Shown piece by piece: positions 15,201-30,000 of a DNA stretch of 64,000 nt (its first letter is position 1; each line of letters starts with the position of its first letter). The DNA comes from Gyromitra esculenta (Eukaryota; Ascomycota; Pezizomycetes; Pezizales; Discinaceae): assembly GCA_038503075.1 (NCBI GenBank), contig JBCAML010000001.1, positions 3,596,001-3,660,000 of the forward strand, read 5' to 3'. Below the pieces are notes generated by a model. The model saw only the letters and a list, made by a program, of their open reading frames with translations, did no database searches and was not told the DNA's origin. Made by a program: the position numbers and the translations under genes.

Positions 15201-16970
15201 GGGGGGGCAAAAAGGCGAGTGGAGGTGGGCGCGGGGGCGGGTTACTTTACAGTTTCAAAGTTGATCTCTGTATCTGACGATGGAGAGAAAAATCTCATAA
15301 CGGGGGTGTTGTTTCCTGCATCTTTTTTATAAAAATAAAATAAAATAAAAATGTACAAAGCATGATGACGAAAAATATTAGCAGTCGTATCAGTTCATGA
15401 AAAGCAAACAGCTTTGGGGCGAAAGAAAAAAAATTGCAGGGCGCGTGGGCGAGCAAGCTGACGTGCTTTGCTTATTCGGCACGCTCGGTGAGAAACCATT
15501 GAAGTTATGGCAGGATGAAGTAGACCACCATCTGATGCAATATAGACGGTGAACGTAACACCCTTAGTGCTAGTAGTAAGGTGAAGTGGATCTAAACAAG
15601 CATGCACCTTCGTCGCGATATGGTACTAAAGTAAAGCCATGCCTGAACAACAAGACTCGCAGAAGAACGATAGAGGGGTTGGTGTTGATATGGCGACAGG
15701 TTGTGGCGAAACCAATTGTTCGTGAATCTCAGCAAACGAACCACTTTAGCATCGTATTACCCCTCCCCCCTCCCCGTTTCTGTTCGCTCGATGAGGTTTC
15801 CCCCACCCCTCGTCGCGTTGGTGCTGTCGGCTGGCGGGGGAGGGGGGAGATACATATGTAACTGATTGTTGTCGTGAGCAGCTTGCATTCCCAGTTTCGC
15901 GAACTGTGCCTGGTAGTTTACTGCCTCGCGCAAAACCCCGGCATACTCTATATGCATGGTTGCTTCCGTGCGGGATTGTGAAATTTTTCTTTTGGTGCGT
16001 TGTCCGTCCACTAATTAGTCCCACGTACCCAGCTTTGGGGGAAATCATCACCACGCCGTTTAGATTTCCTGTACCCGGGGCGAACAATTCGCGTAATCGG
16101 CTGGTGGCTTCTTATCACGTTCTATCATTTTATTTCATCTGTTTCGCTCGAGTTTTAATATATATTTTACGGTTGAAATTGTGATTGGGTGAGTTTGGGA
16201 ACCAGGCAAACAAAACCAGCACTTCGGTGGATTCGGGGAAAGAAGTGAATGGAGATAGACCGCCTCCATAGATACACCCTCTCCGTCTTCCAATCCGGCT
16301 GGAAAGCTGAGTGCTTATGCGGCGCCAATCCACTGCTCGGAGACAGCAGGAGCAGGAGCAGCAATAACAGTGGATAGAGGGCAAAGCGCAATGTACTGTA
16401 ATATTTCAAATGGGAGCAATTCTTCCTTATTAATTTTTGCTTTCTGACCTGCCCGCGGGGGTCTCAAAGCTTCCCTTACGCTGGAAGCCAAAAGGGCCCG
16501 CCCAGACACCCCCAATTAGTCCCAGACACCCACACCCGCGCCTGTAGGTCTTGCATCTCCCCTAGACACCGCGAACACTACGAAGAAGGAAAAAGGAAAA
16601 AAGGGCCTGGGTAGCGGATGACTATCAAAGTTTCCCACCCCCCATGCTCATGGCTCCTTTACCAGAGTTCCATCTTGCCGATTGCTGCAGGTCCCTTTAT
16701 TTAAAATGAAGTCGTCCCCTCCCCTCGCCCAACTTGTCACCCATATTCTCAGTCAGATCACCTTGCCTCGGCTTCCCGACAGCTTCCTGAAATTGCCTGA
16801 TCTTCGACATCAGCATTTATATATAAGCAAGCTGACCCAGCTCTCCCAACTCTCCCAGAATTCCAGCATCAAATTGTTACTCTGGTTTCATTATATCTAG
16901 TGTTTAAACGAAAAAAAAAAAGCGACATTCCGTACAAATATATCTGTACTACGTCCCTTAACAGTTCATA
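6269..16970. other. 10.7-kb gene-poor, AT-rich spacer
   Basis: No gene could be supported here. The open frames are short, lack family motifs and mostly start at non-ATG codons. Contents seen: an inverted repeat at 9624-9754; a slightly more GC-rich stretch at about 11.9-13.3 kb with overlapping open frames on both strands; five TACATGTA palindromes (12895, 14948, 14982, 14988, 15168); and homopolymer runs. The last kilobase is pyrimidine-rich and is probably the promoter and leader of the downstream Tcp11 gene. Confidence 0.5.
9624..9754. repeat. Long imperfect inverted repeat (about 31-nt arms, 65-nt loop)
   Basis: Arm 9624-9653 and the reverse complement of arm 9719-9754 match over about 31 nt with two mismatches; both contain the core ATGACGTTTTTAAAATGG. 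The spacer is 65 nt. No terminal CAGT-type end and no clear target duplication is visible, so it may be a hairpin relic of a small foldback element. No second copy was seen in the window. Confidence 0.7.
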
Positions 16971-18850
16971 ATGGATTCCAGTCCTGGTCCTCACCATAGC
17001 CATAGCCATGGTCAGCCGTTCCATATGCAGACATCAGATGGAGACTACGACACAACCACGTCACCACCCCAAAGTATAGAAATTCCTGATTCCAGCTCTC
17101 ATGGAGTGAGCTCTGAAGTCTCGACACCTGGATACGAGTATCAATCTTCTCCAAATGCCCCGGCGAAACGTTCGAACGAGTCAGCTCCTCCAGCAGAAGG
17201 CATGTATCCGTTTCCTAAACGGTTGCGGGTAGAAGATGCAGGCCCGTGTCCAGACTCTTCCAACAACGTTTTGCCAGCATCACCCTCACCATCAGAATCA
17301 TCAACAGCTCCAGATTCGGATGTCGAAAGGTCATCAAGACATAGATTCAAGCCTCAAGGCAACAAGCAGCCCTTTAGATCACTATCTCTACCTCCGACTC
17401 TCCGCCGTAAACGAAGACCAGCAGAGAACTCGCACCAACATATTCCTCCTGTTACCTTGACCACATTAAGGGAGCTTGACCTGCATGAAATCTACCGTAA
17501 TCCTAAGCTTCGACACGACGTTGTGTTCGATTCTCAGCTTCATTTCAGACCCAACCTCGACGGAACTCGGGGAAGGAGAAAGAAGGAAATGGCGGACATG
17601 TACTGGCAAATGGTGTTGCACGAATGTGAGGTCCTTTTGGGATCTTCTCGAGGGAAACGGAATAGTTTGCTGGCACCCATTCCAATGAAGTTACCGGTTC
17701 TCTTCTCCACTATGCGTGATATTCTCCTTACTTTGGTACCTAAGACCGACAGAAGGAATGTTGACTCTAATTTGGATCCCCCTCTACTTATGCAGCAGCT
17801 GAGGCACAATGTTTTGGATTTTAAAGAACTTTCGCTATGGTTGGCTGGCGTTTTGAAGGCTCATTGTGCGCCAATGAGGGATCAATGGGTAGAACAGATG
17901 GTCGCGAAGGTAGCTTATGGTGTGGATAATGGGAAGGTTTCAGCTCTAGTAGAAGGCCTACAAATGGTCTTCGGGATTCTAGAAGCGATGAAGCTGGTAT
18001 GTCCTGCTCCACGTTTTTTTTGACGTTTCTTATTGGGTTATACAAGATACTGATTTAGCTATAGGATGTTGCAAACCATCAGATTCGGACATTGAGGCCA
18101 CATCTCATCTCGACCGCCATCAGCTTTGAGCAAGGCTACTTCCAGGAAAGGATAGAACAAGGCCGATTGGACATGAAAGAGCCTAAGGAATGGTACAACA
18201 AGTCCATTTTAGCAAGCAAATCTGAAGCCACAGACAACCTCACCTCCTTCACCAGTGCTGTTGTTGATATGGTGACTCCTTCACAATACGCGAAATATCC
18301 TGCCACTTTCGTATTTGATTATGAGCGACTAGAAAGTCTCCGCGACGATATTCGTGAAGCTACTTGTCTCAAGCTGGCAATTTTGTTTTTCCGCCAGCTG
18401 ACCCTTTCGTCTCGGCGCGACGTCGACTCCGCCACAACCGGCAAGCTACGAACATCTATTCTGGCAATCTTAGGCGAAGAGGACGGTGTTCATCGTTGGT
18501 TACGACATAGCAATGCCGTAGCTCTGCACATTACCCAGGCTGCCAGTGAATTTAATGGATCTACCAGAATTGCCGATGGTTCGTTGGTAAAAATGGCAGA
18601 GAACTGGTTCGCTAAACATCTTCAAACAAGTTCTCCTATCTACGTCCGAGTGGAGAAGGGCATTACTGAGGAATTAACTGGAATGATCCTTAAAGTCATG
18701 AAGGGATGGCAATCATTGTCCACGTTTTCTATTATGTCAACAATCGATGTGACAGGCTCGTCCATGGAATTAGCGTCAATAGCTCAGAGGGCTTCGCATA
18801 TCACCTTCATGCACTGGCAGATTTTTGGAAAGATGTATCTGGCAGCTTAG
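16971..18850 (+). CDS. Tcp11/Sok1 family protein
   Basis: Exons 16971-17996 and 18065-18850 (68-nt intron, GTATGT...ATAG) encode 603 residues. The first 150 or so residues are low-complexity, rich in Ser, Pro and His, with basic patches such as LRRKRRP. From about residue 170 the protein follows the T-complex 11 domain: LRELDLHEIYRNPKLRHDVV, then DSQLHFRPNLDGTRGRRKK, then helices running to the C-terminus. In budding yeast the related Sok1 is a high-copy suppressor of protein kinase A loss, so a role in cAMP/PKA signalling is a family-level inference. The start is the first ATG of a long open frame behind a pyrimidine-rich leader. The downstream 350 bp are strongly T/G-rich and are probably the 3' UTR. 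Confidence 0.88.
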
Positions 18851-21800
18851 TTACGTATACGTTATTCCATAAAACCGTGTTTTTCCTCCTTTTATTTATC
18901 CTTCCGTTTTTATTATTACCTCGCCATATCGCGAGTATTATAATAGCCGTTTCAAGGATCATTGGCTGGGCCGCCTTATGTTTCCTTTGTTTTTTTCGGT
19001 TTTTTTTTCGGTATAAACGGTTTTGGGTGGGTGTGTTTTGATTTTTTTGCGGAGTGGGGTTTTCTTTTTGGCTTTTGGACTTTTTATTTAATTATGTTAT
19101 CTGGAGAAGTGTTGGTTTATCTTGGTTGGCGGGTTGGGTGTTTCTTCTGGGTTTCCATTTCACGAAATTGAGTTTCTTTTTTAACCTTCGCTTTTTTTCT
19201 TCCTTTGTTTTCTCTATTTTCGCAAAGGGCGTCTGTAGAGTAATATCATACATAGAGAAAGAGCAGCAATAGATGTGTGCATCATACCCTGTATCTTAAT
19301 CATTTGTAACTAGAGCAGTTAACGTTGTGGATTTTATAGTTTCTTGAAAATTTACCTCGTTTTCTGTACTAAATACCTTTTTGCCACCGAGCTTTTTGAA
19401 CTTTGGACTGAGCCGATATCTCTCGTGCCATGCCGCCATGGTAATTTTACTTTGTAACTTCTACTGTTTTGGGGATCACAGTGTCCTCTTAATAAAGATT
19501 AATACGTTAACAAACCATATCACACAAAATTGCTGTATCGCTCTGGCTTTACGATATGCTGATGCGATTGGTGCTTTTGATCATGGTCCTTTTCGGAGAT
19601 TCGGTTTCGAGAATAGGACGTAGATGATTTTCCGGGCCGGGGTTTCCTTTCATGACTTTGTTTATTCCTGAGATTCTCGCACGAAAAACACGTAGCTGTA
19701 GTTTTTCTTTTTTTCTTTCTCCTTCCCATTTCCCACTTCCTGAGGCACTTTGCGATCCATAGGCAAAGCCTATTTCAGCTCACGTGTACAGGTACCATGG
19801 GGATGTTGCAGACATCTACCGCGAAAAAACAAACAAGGGGCGGCCGACGTTTAGTGTTGAAAAAAATAAATCAATAAGAGTGGGGAGGGAATTGTTCCTT
19901 TTTTTTCTTGGTGTGCTCCTGACTTTGAGCTACACTTTCTTATTTTCCGAACCACTGACGTCCTCGTACATAAGCCACAATACTACGCGTCAAAAACAAA
20001 ACAAAAGAAAAGTCGCTCCTCATGCCGTCCCTGGTGGTCGTAGTAGCCCATGCTTCTAGATGCAGTGACCAACTGGAGCACACTGTCAGACCAACATCTT
20101 CGTATCGTCTGCGGAGATTTTCAATTGCGACACACTTGCAACGATCTGCGACACTGGTGCACCGGTAATCGGTTACCATGGATGGCGCGGCACGGGTGGA
20201 ATTTGTGTCGAGTTTTTTTTTTTTTTTTTTTGAGTACCCCGCGATTGAAATACAGGCTGGTATCTTGACCGCAGACTTGGGACAGCATGCTTGCGAATAG
20301 AGGTATAAATATTCCTTCTTTTTTTTAATCTAGATTTTTTTGGGCACTGTTGCTTTTTTAAAGATGTCAGAAGATCCCCAGTTGTTGAATTGGATATGCA
20401 AGTGAGCATGCACGTACTCACGCGCGAGAAACGGTTTCCGTATGATGTAGGAATTGAAATTGTGGGGGGAGTAATCGACAGCTCCGGTAACCTAAAAGCG
20501 CCAGTAAGCTGACGATTTACGTTTGATGCTGATTTGGGCTTGTTGGGGAGTTGTAGCGTTCACCCTCCCCACCGCCATCACTGCGCCGCAGCCGCTTGAA
20601 GAGTTTTTATATGCAAAGTTGGAATATTTTCAAGTCTTCACATATTTAGTGTTAGCCGCCTCACGGCCGGAAAGTAAGTTATTACCCCACAGCATATGGG
20701 CATGGGATGTTTGAAGAAGATGCGAATTTAAAAATTTCTCGGCTATTGTTGTGACCAGCAGACAGATAATATATACTCTAGCTGTGACCTTTAAACCAAG
20801 AATACCTTGCTTGTGGATCAATGCCACGGGTGAGCTTGAGCGCTGTTCCCTCATTATGATCTCCTTCGCCCCGCGTTCTGAAACCCGGTCATCCAGGAAG
20901 TTGGTTTCTATTTCTTAACAGCATCAAAGAAAATCTAACCAATAAGTCTCATTGTGACACTAATCAAAACAACCATCGCCAAAGAAGAGTAGCTTATTTC
21001 TTCGTGATCACTTACATGTAGTATCGCCGTGAGTAACCATTTGCTTTTGAGCTTTCAATGGCACTACGATGTATCTTGTCTAATCATCTAACCGGTTATT
21101 AAAATGCCTCACCCTCTTGTATCTAGTTACGGCTTTTGATCGAATGCTCAATAACTTGGAGATTTCCAGCTAGCTTAATGTAGCTGTGAAAATGAGTTTT
21201 TTTATCACGACTTATGACTTAATCCTACTAGAGATCTCGGACTTCTTTATGGTACCACTCTAGAAGATCAGTTATGGTGAAAATAGAACTCTTAATCAAC
21301 TAATTTGAAAAGCAACCAATAAGCTCCACGGATTGAATTCGTTTCACAAAATGTCACTCGAGCTTATTTTGGATTGGTACACTAATACTTAAGTCTAAGT
21401 TCGTTGCGGGAATTGTACACGTGAGTAGAACAGGACTTGGGTTAAAATTTCCCAGAATTCAGTATACGGACACTACCATTACTCTAATTAATTGGTGTCT
21501 TACTGGAACCCGTACGTACCCCCGTCAATACTAATAAGCAAATGTCCTTGAGCCTTTTTAGTTTATAGAGTGGCCGAACGATCGAAAGGACTGATTGCAC
21601 TCTCGTTCAATTGAGTGGTGTTTGAGGTTAAGGGGTTAGTGCAATCCGTTACTTTAAGGTGATTTACTGGTGTTGCCACTGGCCGTGGGACTAAAATTGA
21701 GTATTATATTACCCTTTCTATCGGCTAGTGTTTTCCGATGAGACTTATGCAAACGAAGATTTCGCTGCAGAACTGGTGCTTTAACCAAAGTACAGATGGA

Positions 21801-23211
21801 ATGTCTGAGTACGCCCACCCGAGATGGTAAAATTTGATATATCTAATCTTGTGCTGCATTAAATATTTTTAGGTACAAAGCCATCGCGATTATTTCTTTT
21901 TTTTTTTCGATTTATATGCAATATTAAGTAGATAGCTGCTGAGATCATATGGTATACGCTTGATTCATAGTTCTAGCTACGCTGTTAATCTCGGATTGTT
22001 TGATATGGTTTTAAACTCCAGTAAAAAGAAGCGTTATGCCAGCTTTAGTTATCATATTCGCGAAACATTGTTTCTCGACTACAACTCTAGGAAGCTCGAT
22101 CAAAAAATATCCTGGGATAATTATTCATTTTCTATAGTGTTTGAATTCGTACACTCTGAACCCCTAGTGAGTGATTTAGGTGATAATTTCAAGAGAACTA
22201 TACTTGCCGCTGGCTGCCATCCTCCAATCTTTTTCCTAGTTTTTGTCAAATTCTATCTACAAAAGAAACTACTAAATCCTTCACTAAGTGAGGCATTAGT
22301 GGTTTCAATATTTTAATTCTAATTAAGCTGTCATCATCTCCTAGAGGTGGAAGCAGCTCGCTGACCGACCACTGACCTTACCACGACGACACTGCTTTTT
22401 GAATTTATATAGTCCTTGCTAATATTACAGTCAGTATCTTTATAGGGACAGGCATAAGTTAGCTGAATAATAGATGGGCCGGTAGCAGACACATTCAGAC
22501 TTAGGTTTTTCATTCGATGTATATGAGAGAAATATCATTTCTCTCTACATACGTTTCTTTAAGTGACATAGGCTTAATGAATTCTTAAGTGAGAAGCATA
22601 TTAACTGGTAATGCTTAGGCAAGCTAATGCATGCATTTGTCTATGCACAGAATAAATGATACGAAGCCCTCTCTCTTCACCTCCAGGACGAAAGTCCTAG
22701 TTACACCCTTGTTGGTATGTTTTGGTTCACATAAGATTCTCTCCCAGACTATAATTATAGAATATCCTGAATCTCATGGTATCAAAAAAAATAAGACAGG
22801 AAATTTTTCAGATGAATTCCCTCTCCATTACCCCCGATAAATTTTCCAGAAGAAACCCCCAGGCCAGAGTGAAAAAAATAAACAAAAACAACCATCCGTA
22901 ACCATATTACAACAATAATCCAAGGAACACTTGCACAGTGCTATAGTCACACTCATAATAAAAAGGTAAAGACATTTCAGGAATCAAGCAGAGCGATACA
23001 AATACAAAAGCAAGCAAGTCAACTATCACACCAAACACCCTTTCCAAAAAATACAGGAGGCACAAAGACACAAATACAATAATGAAACAAAAGCAATCAA
23101 CGGGCTAAGTCATTGAATTACATGAGAAGCAGACATTAAAATCCAATATATAGCTACGCAAAAACACAAAATGCAAGAAAAAAAAAACTATACTACCGTT
23201 GCTTTTTGAGT
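18851..23211. other. 4.4-kb AT-rich spacer
   Basis: The part at 18851-19210 is T/G-rich on the + strand and fits a 3' UTR of the Tcp11 gene. The rest has long T runs (for example about 20216-20231), one TACATGTA (21013), and a small perfect palindrome with arms 22525-22533 and 22537-22545. An open frame of 118 codons at 21960-22316 has no recognisable content. No gene or RNA gene could be supported. Confidence 0.45.
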
Positions 23212-26200
23212 TCACCTTCCATTGATTTGCAAAGTGGGCATGAGACCCCTCCCGGGTTTGCGCTTCTCAGTCTTGTCAGGGTGATTATTCACAGGCGCTT
23301 CTTGTTGTCTGGGCCTGGGTTGCTCTTTCATGAGGGTCGGATCGAGCTTGGCAGGTGCTAGCAAGTAGAATTTACAATCAGTCACTCAGGAATAGACAAA
23401 TCCCTTGGAAAATACATACTTCTACCGCTCGCAACTTTATTTTCGGTCGGGTATTTCGAGGATGTTGACCCGCTACTAACTGTACGCCAGGTATGCTCGG
23501 ATGTGTCTTGAAGATAATTCGTGGCTGTAACCTGAGTGTGAGATACCAGACTCCTGCCGGCGGGAATGGGATGCAAAAACATACTGGACTTCGAGAAGAA
23601 ACCAGACTTGCCACGGTTCTTCTTGGACAAGATAACCTCGTCGAATAATTTAATGGTGGGATCTGTGGCCTTTTTCGCCTCCCTGTCGTGAATGAATTCG
23701 CTGAAGGCCTGGGTCTGTTCAAGCATCTGAATGAAGAGCGAGTTCTCCTGCGGCATGCTCTTGAGGAAACCCTCCATGTTAAATCTATAGATGTTTCCAG
23801 CCTTCTTCCCATCACCTGTTGCTGGCAGAAGGAATTTGCGGTATGTATAAAAAAGACTGGCGAAACATCTGACGAACGCTGCACGGATTTGGTCAGGGTG
23901 AAACGCAACAGGACATGGCAAGCCGATCTGAGAAGAGCATCGGGCATGAGCGGCAACACGACAATCTAGTTTTGACTGTCAACACAAAAACTCCGACGTA
24001 TAACTGAGTTAGATGGGAAACCTACTCGCACAACAATAAATACCCTCGTCAGACCTTTCGTCGCATATCGAGCAAATAGACTCTAGATTGTGAGTTTTCC
24101 ATTGTAAACAATGACCCTCAACCCACTTGGTGGTATCCGTGTTCCTCACAGGCTGTACCAACATATTCGGCATGACTGTTGATGCCGCGATAGTTGATGG
24201 GGCAAACACAGACGGCGGGTAGGCATTAAACACTGATTGATTGTCAGCACCCAAAGAACTAGTTGATGGTGATGGCGAATGATGGGCAAAGGGTAGGCTA
24301 GGTCGGCGTAGGGTTGGCGTACGCTCAAACCCAAAAGAAGAGCTTCTGCGAGAAGCAGCATCGAAATTACCGGACCTCTTTCCACGAAGAGTCGCAGTCA
24401 ATGTAAACCCAGTCTCATTCCTAGACAGGCTGTTTCCCGTCGGCGGTGGGTAATTTTGCGATTTTGGCGAATGAGGTGAAGGTGGTGACTGCCCTCTGAC
24501 GGTACTACTTGTTCCTGGCCTATCGTACCTGGTTTCCCCCTTTGACTGTAAAAATGAATTGAATACCAAGGGCCTAGGGGCGAAATCAGAAACTCCGGCA
24601 TCTCCAAAAGATGCAGAGTTTAGGTTGACAAGCTTCGCAAGAGTGCTTGGCAATGGAGTTGGGGTGAATATGCCAGCGTTTTCCGACATAAAGGAATTGT
24701 GGGGGAAAGTCTCAATGGCATACTGGGGAGGACCGACTGGCACACCATAGCGATTGTGGTGGGGAGCTGCAAGCTGTAATAGTGAAAGTAACTTCCTTCT
24801 TTGCTGTCTCGGGAGAAGAACCGGTGGTGTGGATGAGATAATCACATCGGAATCGAGATCAACGCAGACAAAATCCTCTTCGGGAAGCTCAAGTTTTTCA
24901 TATCGGCGTTCGATTCCCACGATATAGGGACATGGTGCTTCAAGTGCAGACAGTAAACGTGCTGGGAGAACAGGAATATAAATTCCAAGCCATTGCAGAG
25001 GGTACATTAAGCTGATCAGAGCACGTGTCGCGATATGCAGCATCGACGTATGGGAAGATAGAAGTATAATGCGAGACTCGGCGAGCGCAAACTACCAAAA
25101 ATTTAGTTGACCCTTCCAAAAGTTTGTAATGGACAGCTTACCTCGAACATCGTAACAATATTAGGAAGCGACAATGCCCTGAATAGGGCATAAAGATCAG
25201 TCTATCCAAAGTTAGAGAAAGCTTCAGTATCTAAACGTAGGCACATACTGTACGGTTTCCAGGCAATTCATTTCCAGCCTCCTTGCGGGCGTACATCCTC
25301 AGCTCGCGGATTGCTAGTTCAATTTGTGTTCTCGACCCATTAGGTGCAGGAGCCTCGGAACAAAGATTCACAACGTATCTAGATATTATCAGTTATATAA
25401 TTTGAAAAGCGGGTCACTGAGAACACCTACCTTTCCAAGGGCTGCCACATCCCAATTTTTGGCGAAGACAAAGGTACTCTGAGAATTGATCCACCAAGCA
25501 TAGGCACCACAATTGCCTTCAGCCATTCTTTCCAAAAGTTTACCATGCAGGAGTCTTTTCCCAGTATACCATACGCCCTTGGAATCCACAGTCCAGTCTC
25601 ACCATCAGTCAAGCCTTCAATTTTTGATGCTGCACCATGGCGTACAGGACGTAACAGATCTGCCATAAGTCCAATCTTCTCCTCTGTTGCAAGGATCTCT
25701 TCATCTAGTTCCTCTCTTTTTTCAGGGTTTGATACTACAGAGGGGAGTTTTGCTAAAAGCTTTGACAGTTTGGTGCGCTCTGCAGCCAACCTACATATTA
25801 CGTCAATAATGCTTACAATAATCTCGACCAATAAGTAACGTAAGCTGTACCTTTCACCCAAGCTTGTCGCAAGCTCTCTCTCTTCGTCTGTCATATTATC
25901 CCTTCTCCATTCCTCACACCTCCTCTCTAGGTCTTCTGCAGCTTTCGGATTAAGAGGGATCCAAATGATGATACAAATTCCGTGAAGACGAGCGTTATCA
26001 CCACCAGTCATTGTCTAGATCTTAAGTAAGTCTATGTTGTACCAAACGGTAGGGTGAGAATAAACTTACAAATCCATGCCATGTAGATCTAGGTCTCTCA
26101 TCACAGGAAACGATGTTCACATCATTGGGAAATGCAAACATTGGAACGTAATCAGGGAATGGCCCACGGCGTTTAGCCTCTTCTGTTAAATGTTTGGGTG

Positions 26201-27054
26201 GATATCTGTCTAGGAGTACAGGCTCAAATTTGCGTTTCAGCGGGTGCATATTAGGTGAGGAATTGAGAGGCTGCGGCGTCGGGATGACCGAGTTATAATT
26301 GGACATACGCCTTGCCGTGCGTATGGATGCTGTAGCTGGTAGAAATTTTACTGTTAGCAAACCAATGTCCATTCCATCTTTGATATTTCAAATTAGAATA
26401 ATTCCGGTCCTTACAAGCTCTGTTGACAGATGGAGCTCTCCGCATAGACGTCAAGTCCCTCAACGAAATCCTCCTCCTCAACGAAGGTGCTTTCTGCAAG
26501 GCCAAATCTTCGCTTACAACCCTTTGTGCACGGGGATGCATGACAGGTTTGTGGGGCATTATGGTGCCCGCACTGAATGATAAATCATCCAAAAAGCTGT
26601 CCCGCTCAGCAGCAAACTTTAAGAGAGCATTGTCGAAATCATCATCATTCATGCCCTTGAACCTCCTCACTTTCCCCTCCGGGTTGCCCACATTATTGTT
26701 GTTTGTGATGGTGGAACTACTCGAGTTGGACGAATTGCGAATAAGGTTGTTGGAGGTAGTAACTTGTGGTGAAGTGTCCCCACCATCAACTTTCTCGAAA
26801 TTTGAACCCAGTGGGTCACTAGATACATTGCTATCCGGCGAGGGCATCCCATTTGGGGAAGTACCATTCCTCGGTGATAGAAGGTTTTCCTGCACCTCCT
26901 CTTCAGCCTCGATGGCCTCCAGCAACTGTTCGGTAAAGCTCCTCCTAGCCGGCTTCGAGTCCTGAGCCAAATGTTCCCCATACGAGATGGAATCAATTCC
27001 GGCTATCCAGAAATAATCAGCTAGGGGGGGATCAAGTCCAGGGGGATTTTTCAT
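23212..27054 (-). CDS. Tripartite DENN-domain protein with a C1 zinc finger
   Basis: Nine exons (26415-27054, 26070-26335, 25851-26014, 25431-25790, 25249-25378, 25142-25201, 24026-25091, 23420-23965, 23212-23357) join in frame to 1125 residues. An upstream DENN part (residues about 245-345, FPDYVPMFAFPNDVNIVSCD) is followed by the DENN core (about 430-640, including GLWIPRAYGIL and ESRIILLSSHTSMLHIATRA). A long Ser/Pro-rich linker leads to a C1-type Cys/His finger (SICSICDERSDEGIYCCANC plus HARC, rebuilt across intron 7) and a downstream dDENN part (FVRCFASLFYTYRKFL). DENN proteins act as Rab GTPase exchange factors or regulators; the exact Rab cannot be told. The N-terminus has a poly-Ser/Asn stretch. 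All eight introns (47-79 nt) keep phase. Confidence 0.92.
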
Positions 27055-30000
27055 GGCGTCTAGATTTATATCTGGATTTATTTTATTTTAGAGAGATTGT
27101 CTGAGTGGTGAGTACGATGAATGGCAGCCCAAGGTTTGAGATGACTAGAGTGTGGGAAGGGGTGGCAAACAGGGTTTAAGGAAAGAAATAGAAGGAAAAG
27201 AAAAAAGGGGGAGATTAAAACAAAGAGGATTCGTTCATGACATTCGAGAGTTTCCGAAGTAGGGAGTGAACGGAAACGAGATGGGATAGGTAGTAGCAGC
27301 AAGAGAAACAACTACTGTGGTGGTGGAGTTTGTGGTGGTGGTGAACGTCGTTAATTGTTGGGCGTTGTCGAGGTAAAGGGGCAATTCCTGGGTAAGGCTC
27401 AAACAACCGCTGCAAGACTCACGCTACTTGGTTAGGAACAAAATACTAAAGTGTCGAATATCTTCTATGTCTTCTCGCTAGGAAAACCACGCGGGAAAGG
27501 AAAGGAAAGTGAAAGAAACAAAAAAAAAAACTCGAAAGGAAGGATCCAAAAGTTGAGCTTCAAAGCAAGACGAAGAGGATGGAAAAGAAAAATACAAGAC
27601 AACCTAAAAAATGCAAAACCCGAAACAGAAATACAGAAGTCCTTGACTGCACAGACTTGGAGTTGGACCAGGGATAGGCACCCAGACAGCTAAACTCAGA
27701 CGCGCATAAACAGGGGCACCGGCAAACATTGTACCTTACCACATTAACTCCAGCTTTTTGTCATTTTTCATCCTTCGAAACACAGCGATAGGCTCAACTG
27801 GCAACTTGCATTTCCCTCGTGCAGGAGCAGTTGGGCAACTGGGGAAGGTCTCCCGTGTCTCTCGTTGCTGCTCTGGGCGAGCATCTGCCCCCAGCTTGCC
27901 TATTCCGGTCTCCATCGACACAACGTCGATTGCAAGATGGGAAATCTGCTGTGCGCGCGCTCTGTGGAGGGGTGCCAGAAAACGTGCAGGGGTGACGACG
28001 ATCTCTCACCCCGGTCAAAAACAACAGGGGTAAACCTAGCGGCTGGCTGGGATGGTACGGTACTAGGGTCGGGGCATGGAAATGGTGCAGGTCTCATGTA
28101 ACTTGTATGGCAATTTCATAGAGCGGATAATCCCGCCATCGTATCTTCTTCATATCCAAACCCTAGTATCGTCTACATTAACCTAACATACTCCTTCAAA
28201 ATCGGTATCAACTTATTACTGTACATAATCTTGTCGACATAAGCGAGATACGCTAAAAGAGAGCCTCACTAAGAAGGGAGTTTCCAAGTCTCACTAATTC
28301 GCATCATATACCTATTCTGCACGACTGTGAATGTTGAGGTCAAGCGCCAAACAGATACCCACACAACCTTGTGCCAGTCAAATGCATCCTCAGTCATCGG
28401 CATAGATATGTAGCTACATAAAGATTTATACGAACTTACAGTTCTAGTAAGCCTCTCCTGGGAACTAATGAATGCAGAATTACAAAAATACCTCTACTAA
28501 AGTAATGCTATATAGTCGACGTCTAATTGACGAATTATGTCTTCAGAATTATATAACTAGTTGAATATCACTGTATGGAGTAGAAGGAGTTCGTAAATCG
28601 CAGTTTCTAAAGCAGCGCCAAAATTGGGGCACTCATCGTATTTTTCGGGCTTGCCAGAGACTCAAGTTTACCTCAAAAATAATAAACGAAGGAGTGTGAG
28701 TTTTTTTTCATTTCATAAATTCACTTTAGAGGTTAACCTCGAGTACAAACAAGTGTGCGGGATGTAGGTGCTGTGCACACGTAGCGCGCTCTACTTGGTT
28801 GCCACAAACACATACCTAGTGCATCTACCTCCAAGCTCTTGCACATACAAAATCTAGTTTACGACCCGGTCTATTTGTAGAGGAACCTGTACCGCGCCAA
28901 CGGGATATAAATACTACAGTACAATCGCCCTATAAGAATGCGGTTGGTTCCGAAAATAATATTCTTATAAAAGAGTTATTCTTATATGAAAAGCAGGCTA
29001 CACTCAAATTTACCCCTGTCAGGACTGGATTCAACATTCTAACAAGGCGAGTATTCTTATAGTTAGTATTCTTATAGGGCGATTGTACTGTAGTAGAATT
29101 TTGATTAGTAGGTCACAGCGTGAAATGAAAGCGCCAGCGCCAGTGCTTCTTACAAAGACGTTGATTAGTCAGTCTCCCCAGACGGATTCATTATTAAGTT
29201 GTGTATCATGCCTGTTTACTTGCTGGAGAAGACTCTAGCCGGAGGTTACTCGTCATTGAAATTCTTTTTGGGAGGGAAAGGTTATAATTACGCTCCTGCT
29301 GGCAAAGCATAGTTAGTAATTCTAATTTCCTTTTGCGCCTTCTTGGCGTAAGGCTACTCTTGGATTGTACATTCAAAGGCATACTCAAAGTATGCTTCTA
29401 ATACAATTCTAATTTCTGGGTTTGTGTGGAAATAAAAGTAAACAATGTCACCTCCGGTAATTGTGCGAGCGATTGTTCCCCGGTTGGTTAGGATTGTTTT
29501 CGTGGTGGTCAGCTTGTAAGTATAGAAACTTGACTTATTCCTCTAGGCAACGGGATAAGTGAGCTTCGTCGTCACTCTAACTAGGATTTGAAATGATTTT
29601 TACATGCAGTAGTAGATAATATTGGTAATTGAACGAACTCGATAAAAATTTTGGTTCGACGTTCGAGGACTGCAACTCTAGAGTCTACTTCGATGCTTCT
29701 TATAGATTTTTATTTAATTTTTGGAGGTTAAAGGGTCTAACTGCGTATACTCTTGCTGAAGTGAGAGTGCGAGGTATGAAGTAGGTGCTAGTGAATCAAA
29801 CTATCTTGCGTCCGGGTAACTAATTCTGCCGGGAGGCACAAGGGTCTTGGATAGCCGACAGGGATTAGAATAAACTCCAGATGATTGTGTATGGGTGGGG
29901 ACGCCTGGTACCGAAGGTGTCTTTGCCCAAGGTTCTAAGGCTAATACCTCGACCACCACCACATCCTAAAATTATTCCATCTCTGTTAAACGACTCTATC